Below the pieces are notes generated by a model, which was not told where the DNA came from, ran no database searches, and was given only the letters and a program-made list of their open reading frames with translations. Positions 46,701 to 53,421 of a stretch of DNA of 64,000 nucleotides are shown in pieces. Position 1 is the stretch's first letter. Each line of letters starts with the position of its first letter. The stretch is from Mucilaginibacter lacusdianchii (lineage in GTDB: Bacteria; Bacteroidota; Bacteroidia; Sphingobacteriales; Sphingobacteriaceae), in NCBI RefSeq assembly GCF_009770985.1, contig NZ_WSRW01000004.1, positions 93,063 to 157,062 on the forward strand. Reading direction: 5' to 3'. Both the position numbers and the translations under genes were made by a program.

Positions 46701-47073
46701 GGGCAATATGGTCAACCAGCGAGTTGTAGGCTTGTGGTTCCCAGGCATGGTAAAAGCCTGCATTAATACGATGAGCGTTATTAGGATGCTTGCGCTGGTG
46801 CAGGTAACGGGCCCGCTCAAGCGCTTTCAGCTCTTCTTTCTGAATTGTAAATGAGCGATAGCGGGTTGAGCGCTGTAAGCGGTTCAACTCTTTTTTATCC
46901 AGCTTTTTAGCTGTAGGGGTAAGGTTGGGTAAGCTTGGGTATTTGGTAGAGGTTACCGTTATGGCAGCAGCTACTACGCCGCTAATGAGAAGCACCAGTA
47001 AGATGCGGCTCAGCCATTTAAAACGGTTCCATCTGCTAGGGTTATCTGCTTGAAAAATTTGCCTTCCAGCCAT
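43702..47073 (-). CDS. Trifunctional GH18-like / NodB polysaccharide deacetylase / GT2 synthase
   Basis: 1123 residues. Membrane helix 21-41; GH18-like domain about 100-410, where GLNLGFED (212-219) keeps only the Glu (218) of the DxxDxDxE signature; NodB deacetylase about 475-690 with TFDDGP (492-497), NHTFFH (metal His 545 and 549), FRAPF (582-586) and LLHDAG (His 647); two or more helices 708-745; GT2 domain 763-990 with FVDDGS, CIDADT (DxD 850-852), LAEDCD (catalytic Asp 942) and QRFRW (978-982); then about four helices. The set equals PgaB-like plus PgaC-like activities in one chain, pointing to synthesis and partial deacetylation of a beta-1,6-GlcNAc-like polymer. The product is inference. 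Confidence 0.88.
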   Translation of the reverse strand: MAGRQIFQADNPSRWNRFKWLSRILLVLLISGVVAAAITVTSTKYPSLPNLTPTAKKLDKKELNRLQRSTRYRSFTIQKEELKALERARYLHQRKHPNNAHRINAGFYHAWEPQAYNSLVDHIARLDMIVSEGFAMTPGKDTITVRLDTGLVNLNKKYKKPVIVSLTNYINTNNISGYYDTKDVKRIINTPKLRTAFINNLADNLQKHNFKGLNLGFEDVGSRNAAAYKAFQRELYSNLHSKGFLVTQNVAPEDDEYDLSFLKDVNDYLFIMAIDQHTDATNAGDVSHQHWVEELLDNVCAKIPSEKVILTVVGGGYDWPESRVGQAVGYQQAISTAQEHGSKITYNPESANLSYTYKGTDTLQHTVYFADAATNFNIIRMADDWATGGVALWRLGMEDPRLWTFFQKNLSIDSLRKTGVELRKLTTPEINTRIDYAGDGEVLDLVSQPDTGKIDVKIDPKTFTITSQTYIKLPTKYVIRRYGYAPNKVVLTFDDGPDPNYTPRVLDILKREKVPASFFVVGSMVEKNIPLLKRIYDEGYEIGNHTFFHPDISQISLKRVSLELNSTRKLIESITGHSTVLFRAPFNADAEPQTLAEIIPVAQSRKENYINIGEFIDPHDWEPGVTADTIIARTVAQHENGSMILLHDAGGDTREETIKALPAIIRYFKSHGYQFTTIADVLHKKKDDLMPPVHDDANSGVTGTLYDWFTGGLFYANWFFLYLFLTAIFLAVGRIILIGILALRQFSANKNAPDRVIDQTNLPPVSIIVPAYNEEITAVKTIQSLIELEYPAMEIIFVDDGSKDKTFEVVGLAYQNHPAVQVLTKPNGGKASALNFGISHARYEYVVCIDADTLLKNDAILHLMAYFTDEEIGAVAGTVKVGNETNLITRWQSIEYITAQNMDRRAFDLLNSITVVPGAIGAFRKAAIIKAGGFTTDTLAEDCDLTMRILKQGYIIRNAAEAIAYTEAPETLQALLKQRFRWSFGVIQSFWKNRDALFSRKYSFFGMVGMPNILIFQIVLPLFSPLADLMMIAGFFSDHPEKIFGYYLAFILIDFIVAIIAFRMERENLKKLIYIIPQRFVWRQLMYYILFKSIRRALKGELSGWGVLKRTGNVNTAQTTAAD

Positions 47074-47153
47074 TAAATATGAATTAGGACTTCAAAACCG
47101 CAAAGGTAACAGTTTTGTTATCAAGATGGTAGTAAAATAGGGGTAGAGCTTGT

Positions 47154-47312
47154 TTAGCGGTTTTTGCCCGGTTCGATATTTGAAAAATCAACACCGCATT
47201 TGCAATCGCTGCCGCATCCTTTTTTTGCCGACATACTTCTGTATATCATGCGGCCTACATAAAATACTGCCGCAGCAAAAAGTAAAACGATTATAACTGT
47301 TTGCAGAATCAT
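47154..47312 (-). CDS. FeoB-associated Cys-rich membrane protein
   Basis: 52 residues on the minus strand. One hydrophobic helix (ILQTVIIVLLFAAAVFYVG, 2-20), then RMIYRSMSAKKGCGSDCKCG with three closely spaced Cys (33, 37, 39) and a polar tail ending PGKNR. This is the layout of the PF12669 family, normally encoded beside feoB for ferrous iron uptake. No feoA or feoB is present within 15 kb on either side in this window, so here it is an orphan. It sits between the ATP-grasp-like gene and the large synthase, on the same strand as both. Confidence 0.85.
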   Translation of the reverse strand: MILQTVIIVLLFAAAVFYVGRMIYRSMSAKKGCGSDCKCGVDFSNIEPGKNR

Positions 47313-47373
47313 TGTACAAATTTAATATATCACTTATGATATATACGCTTAAAAGTTGGTGATATTGTGAAGT

Positions 47374-48567
47374 TTACTTTGGCATGAAGGCCGTTGTGCC
47401 ACCTACCCATTCAAAATCTTTATTATAGCGCACACCAATCATTTTACCCCGGCTCAGTCGGGCCAGGTTAATGGCCAAGGTTGGCTCACTGTTGCCATCA
47501 GGCCATAAGTATAGCAAACGTATTTCTGCTTTCACGCCGCCATCCGGCGCTTGCACTACCGGCTCGTATTGTACCTTCTGCTGTAATATCCAGTTTTCGG
47601 GGTCGGCAATGGCTTCAATGTCCTTTGGCGTTACATCGATAATAACACCTTGACCGGCAAAAGAGAATAAGGGTTTAAGTACATAATTTTCTAAATCGGT
47701 AGGTATGTCTGTTAGTTCACTCAGGAAATATGTTTTGGGAATGGCGCCGCCCTTTAGATAAGGCATAGTAAATTTGCTGATGCGGTAAAACCAGTTAGGG
47801 TGGGTAATCCATTCTACATCCAGCGGCAGGCGCAAATCTACGTTGCCTTCAAACGGTGTACCTTCGGTTTCAATCTCATCAAAAATCAGGCGGTTATAAA
47901 TACGCTTGATGAGTTTTTCTTCACCATTTGCTTTATAATACAGTTGATTGCCTTTTTGCTTTAAGTCACTTAGTGATACAATGGGAATGCCCAGGTATTG
48001 TTGCGTAATATAAAAATCAACAAATGTTTTTTGCTCAAATGCGTTTACATCCATCAGCACTACCTCATCGGGCTGATATGGGCCTATAATAGTCTTTTTT
48101 AGCAGTTCTAAATAACCAGCTTGGTCCAAATTGCTGAAAAAGATAGTCCAATCATCGCCCATATCAAAAATGCTTTGGTAGGTATCGCCCAGCAAAACCT
48201 GAAAGCCATACAATGAAGGGAAGCCCTGCAGTTCTATCAGTTTAGGTACAATATTACCGGCTTCATCTTTGCAAACCCCAAAATCAAGCGCAATAAAATG
48301 CGGATGATCATTCTCGTTAGCTACTTTCCATTTTTCAGGAATGGCCCGATCGGTGAGCTGTTTAAAATCAGGTTGCAAAATGGTTTGTATGATATCCTGT
48401 CCGGCAGCCAGCAGTCTGTCGCGAAAGTCGGCTGTTAGAAATATAGGTGTTTCGGCCACCCGGAAAGCTATGTCATTCGGCATCCCTTCGTTAAGCTGCT
48501 GTAGAAACTGCTGATATTTTTCCTGGCTAAAATTGGCGTTGAAAGTTTGACGGGCTGCGGGTTGCAT
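47374..48567 (-). CDS. ATP-grasp-like protein of unknown substrate
   Basis: 397 residues. The middle and C-terminal halves resemble the ATP-grasp fold: LENYVLKPLFSFAGQGVIIDVTP (Lys-containing lid and glycine loop), NWILQQKVQYEPVV, GGVKAEIRLLYLWP and a final SRGKMIGVRYNKDFEWVGG. The N-terminal part has an unusual HFIALDFGVCKDEAGNIVPKLIELQGFPSLYGFQ with a likely metal-binding Glu. ATP-grasp enzymes join a carboxylate to an amine or thiol, for instance in glutathione or peptide synthesis; the substrate here is unknown. A TTAG microsatellite and repeat copy 3 lie upstream. Confidence 0.65.
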   Translation of the reverse strand: MQPAARQTFNANFSQEKYQQFLQQLNEGMPNDIAFRVAETPIFLTADFRDRLLAAGQDIIQTILQPDFKQLTDRAIPEKWKVANENDHPHFIALDFGVCKDEAGNIVPKLIELQGFPSLYGFQVLLGDTYQSIFDMGDDWTIFFSNLDQAGYLELLKKTIIGPYQPDEVVLMDVNAFEQKTFVDFYITQQYLGIPIVSLSDLKQKGNQLYYKANGEEKLIKRIYNRLIFDEIETEGTPFEGNVDLRLPLDVEWITHPNWFYRISKFTMPYLKGGAIPKTYFLSELTDIPTDLENYVLKPLFSFAGQGVIIDVTPKDIEAIADPENWILQQKVQYEPVVQAPDGGVKAEIRLLYLWPDGNSEPTLAINLARLSRGKMIGVRYNKDFEWVGGTTAFMPK

Positions 48568-48626
48568 AGGCTGTGATGGAATGGTAATTTGTTAAAAGTA
48601 ACTGGTTTGGTTGATAGTTTGTTTTG

Positions 48627-48654
48627 TTAGTTAGTTAGTTAGTTAGTTAGTTAG
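48627..48654. repeat. Tetranucleotide microsatellite (TTAG)7
   Basis: Seven uninterrupted TTAG units, 60-87 bp upstream of the start of the ATP-grasp-like gene and 23 bp before repeat copy 3. The tract lies outside coding sequence. Confidence 0.95.
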
Positions 48655-48676
48655 TGCTTTGACTTTTGGTTGTGCC

Positions 48677-49085
48677 TTGTTAGGATGGGGGTGTTCTTAT
48701 ACCACAGCCTGTGGAAGTTACTTTTTCTTTTACCGGAAAAGAAAAAGTAACCAAAAAGAAACCTCTCGGCCGCACCTTCTTTCTACTCAATGCAGTACTT
48801 GTACTTAGTACAGTAGTTACCGAAAGAAGCTGAATGCCGATTCTTTTGTTGGCTTGTTCTGGCAGTGCTTTACGTTAAATAAAAAGAAGAGGAAAAGCAA
48901 AAAGGAAGCGCAGAGGCCCGCTATCGCGCCCGGGCCAGCGTTGGGTTGGTGGGCAGACAGGGGATCGCGAGAGCTAGGCCTTTTGCTTACTTTGTGGCTA
49001 TGACAAAGTAAGTAGCCTCCGCGGCAATGAGCGGACTGCAAGAAGTGAATACCACCACAGGAAGTTAAGTTACAGGCACAAACTA
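48677..49085 (+). repeat. Dispersed structured repeat, copy 3 (most diverged)
   Basis: Stems: CCACA/TGTGG (48702-48714); a perfect 15-bp stem GTTACTTTTTCTTTT (48717-48731)/AAAAGAAAAAGTAAC (48737-48751), loop ACCGG; CTTCTTTC (48776-48783)/GAAAGAAG (48822-48829); GCTATCGCG/CGCGAGAGC with one mismatch (within 48920-48973); CTTACTTTGT (48986-48995)/ACAAAGTAAG (49003-49012), loop GGCTATG; TCCGC (49018-49022)/GCGGA (49031-49035). Several arms differ from copies 1 and 2 but remain complementary. It fills most of the 568-bp gap between two minus-strand genes; nothing else but the TTAG tract is seen there. Confidence 0.92.
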
Positions 49086-49135
49086 AGTGACAAGTACTTA
49101 ATTAAATAAACTTAATTAGGAGCATCAATAAAACC

Positions 49136-50443
49136 TTAAAACTCCACATGTGCCCTTAATGAAAACACATTTACTGGCCCTCTATCTTTGTTATAAGCAG
49201 GGTGAAGAATAAACTGATAATCAGGCGTGAGCCAGAACTTTTGTTGAAAAGCATCCAATTTGTAATATAATTCGGCAATCATTTCGGTGCTATAATTTAA
49301 GCGGCCGTCGCCAATAATAAAGCCGTAGCCACCTGCTGCTAAATAATCGCGGTGTGGGCTGGATATGCCGTTTCCTACAAATGCCAGTCCTACTTCATCG
49401 TCTTTACGCTTCCAGGAGTTGCCTTTCAATACACCGCCCAAACTTAATGATCGGTCAATCTCGGTAAAAGCCCAGGTTTCGGTTTTACCATCGTTCCAGC
49501 TGGCTTTGGCAAACACCCCAAAGGTTTTGCTGATGAACTGCTCGGCATTGATTCCAAAGCCGTATTTGTGATGTCCGTAGGCCAGTACCGTATCAATAAC
49601 CGGTGGCTGGCTAAACGCTAACGCATCGCGGTATTTACCCATTTTGCCGTTGTTACGAAAACCTAGTAAACGTACCGCACCAGGTTGACTGTTGAATATA
49701 TAGCGTTTTTCAAATTCCAGTGTTTGAGTATTGGCTTTGCCGATGCGCTCGTCCCAAACAGAGCCATTGGCTGTGGTGGTGGTCATGGTATAAGCAAAGC
49801 GAAGCGTCCAGGTAGGCATGCCTAGTTCGGTAAAAATGCCCATTACGTAGCCACGGGTGTTGGCCGGATAGTCCCAGGCACCGTTGCTCATCAACGACCA
49901 GTTCATAAACTGGTTGCGCGGATCATGGCTAAAAGTATTGGCATCAAAAAAATCGGACATACCAAATTTACCTACCGTAACCGAAAAATAGCGTTTGCTT
50001 TTGTAGCCTGCCAGCTGGTTTAAATCATCAGATACGGTATCACGTTCATTACCCCAGCTAAATGCCTGACTCAGGTATAAGCGGGCTATGTAAATCTTGG
50101 GCTCGGTGCTACCCACCCTGAACGTTTCGCCGTTTGGGAAGCCCGCCACACCTAACGTTTTACTAAAGCCCGATCCGCCTGCCAATTCCGGATTAAAATA
50201 AGCTTGTGCACCTTTCCATAAACGGGCACCGCCAAACAGGGTAGTGGTAAGTGAAGTGGCTGTTTCTTTATTTGTGATTAAGCTGTTTTCGCCACTATAT
50301 GGCGCACTAAACGAAGGTTTATGCTGTGTGATGGTAGTTTGCTGAAAGTGAAAATTAAAGCGTTGCTGTTTAAGCGTATCCTGCTGTGCAAACAGGGTGG
50401 TAGTGTAAACTAAACCAATAAAAAGCAGGTAAAAGTTTTTCAT
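49136..50443 (-). CDS. Carbohydrate-selective porin (OprB-like)
   Basis: 435 residues, with a signal peptide (1-20, MKNFYLLFIGLVYTTTLFAQ). The mature protein is a large beta-barrel with strands such as YFSVTVGKFGMSDFFDANTFSHDPRNQFMNW and GYGFIIGDGRLNYSTEMIAELYY, and ends with the aromatic LRAHVEF, as OprB-family porins do. It would let sugars or other small solutes across the outer membrane. The ATG at 50443 begins the signal peptide; 21 in-frame codons upstream are probably untranslated. Confidence 0.85.
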   Translation of the reverse strand: MKNFYLLFIGLVYTTTLFAQQDTLKQQRFNFHFQQTTITQHKPSFSAPYSGENSLITNKETATSLTTTLFGGARLWKGAQAYFNPELAGGSGFSKTLGVAGFPNGETFRVGSTEPKIYIARLYLSQAFSWGNERDTVSDDLNQLAGYKSKRYFSVTVGKFGMSDFFDANTFSHDPRNQFMNWSLMSNGAWDYPANTRGYVMGIFTELGMPTWTLRFAYTMTTTTANGSVWDERIGKANTQTLEFEKRYIFNSQPGAVRLLGFRNNGKMGKYRDALAFSQPPVIDTVLAYGHHKYGFGINAEQFISKTFGVFAKASWNDGKTETWAFTEIDRSLSLGGVLKGNSWKRKDDEVGLAFVGNGISSPHRDYLAAGGYGFIIGDGRLNYSTEMIAELYYKLDAFQQKFWLTPDYQFILHPAYNKDRGPVNVFSLRAHVEF

Positions 50444-50589
50444 GAAAACAGTATTGTGAAAAGTGGCGCTATATGTGTTTGATGCATACAACGCACTTAG
50501 TTGCAATCATGTTTTTGAAGGGGATATTTATTAAGCAACGGGCTAATATACCGTTTGCCCAAGAAAAGAATTAAATAAATAAAACGATC

Positions 50590-51243
50590 TTACCGCTCAC
50601 CGTTCCACTCAGCATAAAACTGATTTAAGTACGTTTCCATAAATTGGTGGCGTTCTTCTGCCAGTTGGCGGGCCGTAGGGGTATTCATTTTGTCTTTAAG
50701 CAACAGCAGCTTTTCATAAAAATGGTTGATGGTGGGTGCTGTAGACTTTTTATATTCCTCTTTGCTCATGTTCAGGTTAAAAGCAATCTCTGGATTATAC
50801 AGCTCGCGGCCCTTGAATCCACCATAAGTAAAGGCGCGGGCAATACCAATGGCACCGATGGCATCCAGCCGGTCGGCATCCTGCACTACCTTCAATTCTT
50901 TGGAATGAAAGGTAACGGCATCAAAGCTCGCTTTAAAAGACATATGTCGGATAATTTGCTGTACATGATGAATTACCCCGGCATCAACACCCTGGCTTTG
51001 TAAAAACTTACCGGCCGTTTCGGGACCTATATCTTCATTACCATCATGAAACTTGCTATCGGCAATATCATGCAGTAAAGCAGCCAGCTCTACAACCAGC
51101 ATATCGGCCGGTTCGGTTTGTGCTATCAGTTTGGCATTGTTCCAAACACGCAGTATATGCCACCAATCGTGGCCACCTTCGGCCTGTTTAAGGGTTTCCT
51201 GTACATAGGCAGCGGTTTTTTCAATAAGTTCGGCTGGAGACAT
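50590..51243 (-). CDS. HD-domain phosphohydrolase (YedJ-like)
   Basis: 217 residues of the HD superfamily: GGHDWWHILRVWNNAK (first His), LAALLHDIADSKFHDG (the HD pair), IIRHMSF and VVQDADRLDAIGAIGIARAF (final Asp). The four metal ligands are complete. YedJ-type enzymes hydrolyse nucleotide or other phosphate esters; the substrate here is unknown. Its ATG (51241-51243) is the last triplet of a 46-bp palindrome that also carries its candidate promoter. The XRE regulator lies immediately upstream on the same strand. Confidence 0.88.
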   Translation of the reverse strand: MSPAELIEKTAAYVQETLKQAEGGHDWWHILRVWNNAKLIAQTEPADMLVVELAALLHDIADSKFHDGNEDIGPETAGKFLQSQGVDAGVIHHVQQIIRHMSFKASFDAVTFHSKELKVVQDADRLDAIGAIGIARAFTYGGFKGRELYNPEIAFNLNMSKEEYKKSTAPTINHFYEKLLLLKDKMNTPTARQLAEERHQFMETYLNQFYAEWNGER

Positions 51244-51286
51244 ATGAGCTATATTTACGATTGAAGTCGCAAATATAGCTCATATG
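51241..51286 (-). promoter_or_regulatory. Palindrome over the promoter and start codon of the HD gene
   Basis: CATATGAGCTATATTT (51241-51256) is exactly complementary to AAATATAGCTCATATG (51271-51286); CGA/TCG can extend it inwards. On the minus strand the palindrome begins 1 bp after the XRE stop codon, contains the -7 match TATATTTG (51270-51277) with a TCTG 19 bp upstream, and ends with the HD start ATG. It could be a protein operator or an mRNA hairpin hiding the start codon. Confidence 0.7.
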
Positions 51287-51287
51287 C

Positions 51288-51557
51288 TTAACTTGCCAGA
51301 GCTGTGTCCAGCGATTTTAACAGTTGGGTATGATCATTTTGCAACAAGTCAACCAAGTCGACATTTAGTATAGATGCAATCTGAAAAATTCTTTCCAAAG
51401 TAATTTTGGTGTATCCCAATTCAATTTTACTGTACGCATTCTGCGAAATATCCAGCTTCATGGCCAGGTATTCTTGCGTATAATTACGGTACTCTCTTAC
51501 TTTGCGAATATTAATCGCTACGGCTTTAATTTTTCCGCCCAGCACATCTTTCACCAT
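51288..51557 (-). CDS. XRE-family helix-turn-helix regulator
   Basis: 89 residues with one Cro/C1-type HTH domain: IRKVREYRNYTQEYLAMKLDISQNAYSKIELGYTKITLERIFQIASILNV (about 17-67), then a short tail LVDLLQNDHTQLLKSL. Such small proteins bind DNA as dimers, often at palindromes. The palindrome at 51241-51286, 1 bp past its stop codon, is an obvious candidate site for control of the HD gene. It is preceded by about 110 bp of A/T-rich sequence. Confidence 0.88.
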   Translation of the reverse strand: MVKDVLGGKIKAVAINIRKVREYRNYTQEYLAMKLDISQNAYSKIELGYTKITLERIFQIASILNVDLVDLLQNDHTQLLKSLDTALAS

Positions 51558-51666
51558 TCTTAATATGTATTAGGTTCAGATATACTTACGAGATGAAACA
51601 ACGACTGGTTTTAGAACTTTTTTGTTTCAATTAAATTTATTAGTAAAAAGTAAATAACGGCAAGTA

Positions 51667-52170
51667 TTAAGGCGTTACGTTATACGTTACTGTAACAGCC
51701 GGTAATAAAGTAGCCATATCTAACGGTACCGGGTTAAATGCCAGAATAGGTTTACGTTGCTGGTAATACTTGTACATGGCTTTTTGCAATTCCGGATTAG
51801 GTTTGCCGTCAGGCACGTTAATATTCAGCGTAAAGTAAATGATAAAATCATGCACTTTTTCCTGATCTAAAATAATCCATTTACGATCTGACTTCTTTAG
51901 CGCTTCAATAAAAGGTATGGTTAACAAGTAATCATCAGCGTAGTACACGATAATTTTTTGGATATTGCCTTTAAGATCAGCAGTAAATTTAAAAACAGCC
52001 GTGCCGGTAGCCCGTTTGCTGATGATATCGTTAGAAATGACAACGTTGTTGTTAAAAAACTGTGTCATGGCTTCTTTACCGCCCTGAAACGGAAAAGGCA
52101 TTTCTTTTTTCTGTGCTACGGCAAAAATAGACGAGCAAACAATTGCTGCAAGTAAGATGATCTGTTTCAT
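51667..52170 (-). CDS. Secreted protein with a divergent TonB-C-like domain
   Basis: 167 residues: signal peptide (1-19, ending SIFAVAQ), then FPFQGGKEAMTQFFNNNVV and GTAVFKFTADLKGNIQKIIV, which resemble the FPGG...VxFxVxxDGxIxxV pattern of Bacteroidota TonB C-terminal domains, though with weak conservation afterwards (SDRKWIILDQ). No membrane anchor. The family assignment is tentative and the function unknown. It begins 1 bp after the RlmL-like gene ends, so the two are probably co-transcribed. Confidence 0.65.
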   Translation of the reverse strand: MKQIILLAAIVCSSIFAVAQKKEMPFPFQGGKEAMTQFFNNNVVISNDIISKRATGTAVFKFTADLKGNIQKIIVYYADDYLLTIPFIEALKKSDRKWIILDQEKVHDFIIYFTLNINVPDGKPNPELQKAMYKYYQQRKPILAFNPVPLDMATLLPAVTVTYNVTP

Positions 52171-53343
52171 TTATTCTGATTTCGGTTCGCGTTTGCTGCC
52201 TTCATAAATAGTGTACTCCAACAGGCGGCAATCAAGCTTACCATTGTAAAATTCAATTCTGCGCGACGCCTGTAGTCCTATCTTTTTAGCCAGATCGGGG
52301 TTGCCCGTAAATACATAACCTTTATAGCCTTTGCACTTTTGCTTTAAGTAATCGCCAATGCGGGCATAGGTTGCTTCCAGTTTAGTATGTGTACCCAAGC
52401 GTTCGCCATACTCGGGGTTAAACATCACAATACCATGCTGTTCGGGCACTTCAGTGTCGGCAAAATCACAAACAGCAAAATCAATTAAATGTTCTACGCC
52501 GGCCGTTCTGGCATTTTTACGGGCTATATCCACAGCATCGTCAGATAAATCGGTGGCAATGATTTTAAAGCCGGTTTCTTTTTTGGCATTGTCTTTTAGT
52601 TTACGGCGCTCCACAAAAAACACCTGCTCATCGTAACCCATAATGTGCATAAAAGCGTAGTTCATCCGAAACAAACCCGGACTTTTATCGGTTGCCAGCA
52701 ACGCCGCCTCAATAGCCAGCGTACCCGAACCGCACATGGGGTTGATGAAAGTGCTGTTACGATCCCAGCCAGTAGCCATAATGGTTGATGCGGCCAAAGC
52801 TTCAAGCATAGGCGCTTTGCCAGGTATTTTACGGTAGCTGTGTTTAGCCAAAGTTTCGCCCGAGGTATCAATAAAAATTTCGGCGCGGTTATCCTGCCAG
52901 TACAGGTGCAGTACCGCTTTGTTTAACTCTGGACCAGAATTTGGCCGGATGCCAATTTTACCTTTAATGCGATCAACTACGGCATCCTTCACTTTAACGT
53001 TAGCAAACAGTGGCGTGCGGATGTGCTCGTTGTTGACGTTAGAGGTAATAGAAAAGTATCCTGAAAAATCAATTAGTGTTTCCCATTCTATCTGTACCAG
53101 CTCGTCATACAGCTGTTGCGGGTCGGCAGCTTCAAAGGTTTTTAACGAATACAAAATCTGGCTGGCACAGCGTAGATTAAGGTTGAGCGGTATACAATCG
53201 TTAACCGTTCCAATGAGTTCAACGCCTGTTGAAAAGGCGCGTGTTATGGTATAACCTAAGGCTTCAACCTCCTGTTGCAGGTAGGATGAAAGGCGCTTAT
53301 TGCAGGTTATGATGATCTTACTTTCGGTGTTGAAAACTTGCAT
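52171..53343 (-). CDS. rlmL: THUMP-domain RNA methyltransferase (RlmL N-terminal-like)
   Basis: 390 residues: a THUMP RNA-binding domain (about 45-165) and a Rossmann SAM-binding domain with FINPMCGSGTLAIEAALLA (motif I) and the catalytic loop VMFNPEYGERLG in place of NPPYGxRxG. This matches the N-terminal half of E. coli RlmL, which makes m2G2445 in 23S rRNA; the second (RlmK) methyltransferase half is absent, as is common outside the gammaproteobacteria. The gene symbol is therefore by similarity to that half. Confidence 0.85.
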   Translation of the reverse strand: MQVFNTESKIIITCNKRLSSYLQQEVEALGYTITRAFSTGVELIGTVNDCIPLNLNLRCASQILYSLKTFEAADPQQLYDELVQIEWETLIDFSGYFSITSNVNNEHIRTPLFANVKVKDAVVDRIKGKIGIRPNSGPELNKAVLHLYWQDNRAEIFIDTSGETLAKHSYRKIPGKAPMLEALAASTIMATGWDRNSTFINPMCGSGTLAIEAALLATDKSPGLFRMNYAFMHIMGYDEQVFFVERRKLKDNAKKETGFKIIATDLSDDAVDIARKNARTAGVEHLIDFAVCDFADTEVPEQHGIVMFNPEYGERLGTHTKLEATYARIGDYLKQKCKGYKGYVFTGNPDLAKKIGLQASRRIEFYNGKLDCRLLEYTIYEGSKREPKSE

Positions 53344-53421
53344 TTTGTGTACAAATTTATGAATTTAATATGCCCGATTTACATTTCTAAACATTAACTT
53401 TACGTTTTATAAAGAAGTATC

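Noticed and set aside
48627-48654. CRISPR-like direct repeats
   Set aside because: The tract is a 4-bp microsatellite with no spacers; no cas genes are in the window.
48817-49041. 74-codon minus-strand frame in repeat copy 3
   Set aside because: It runs through the hairpins of the repeat and is not conserved in the other copies.
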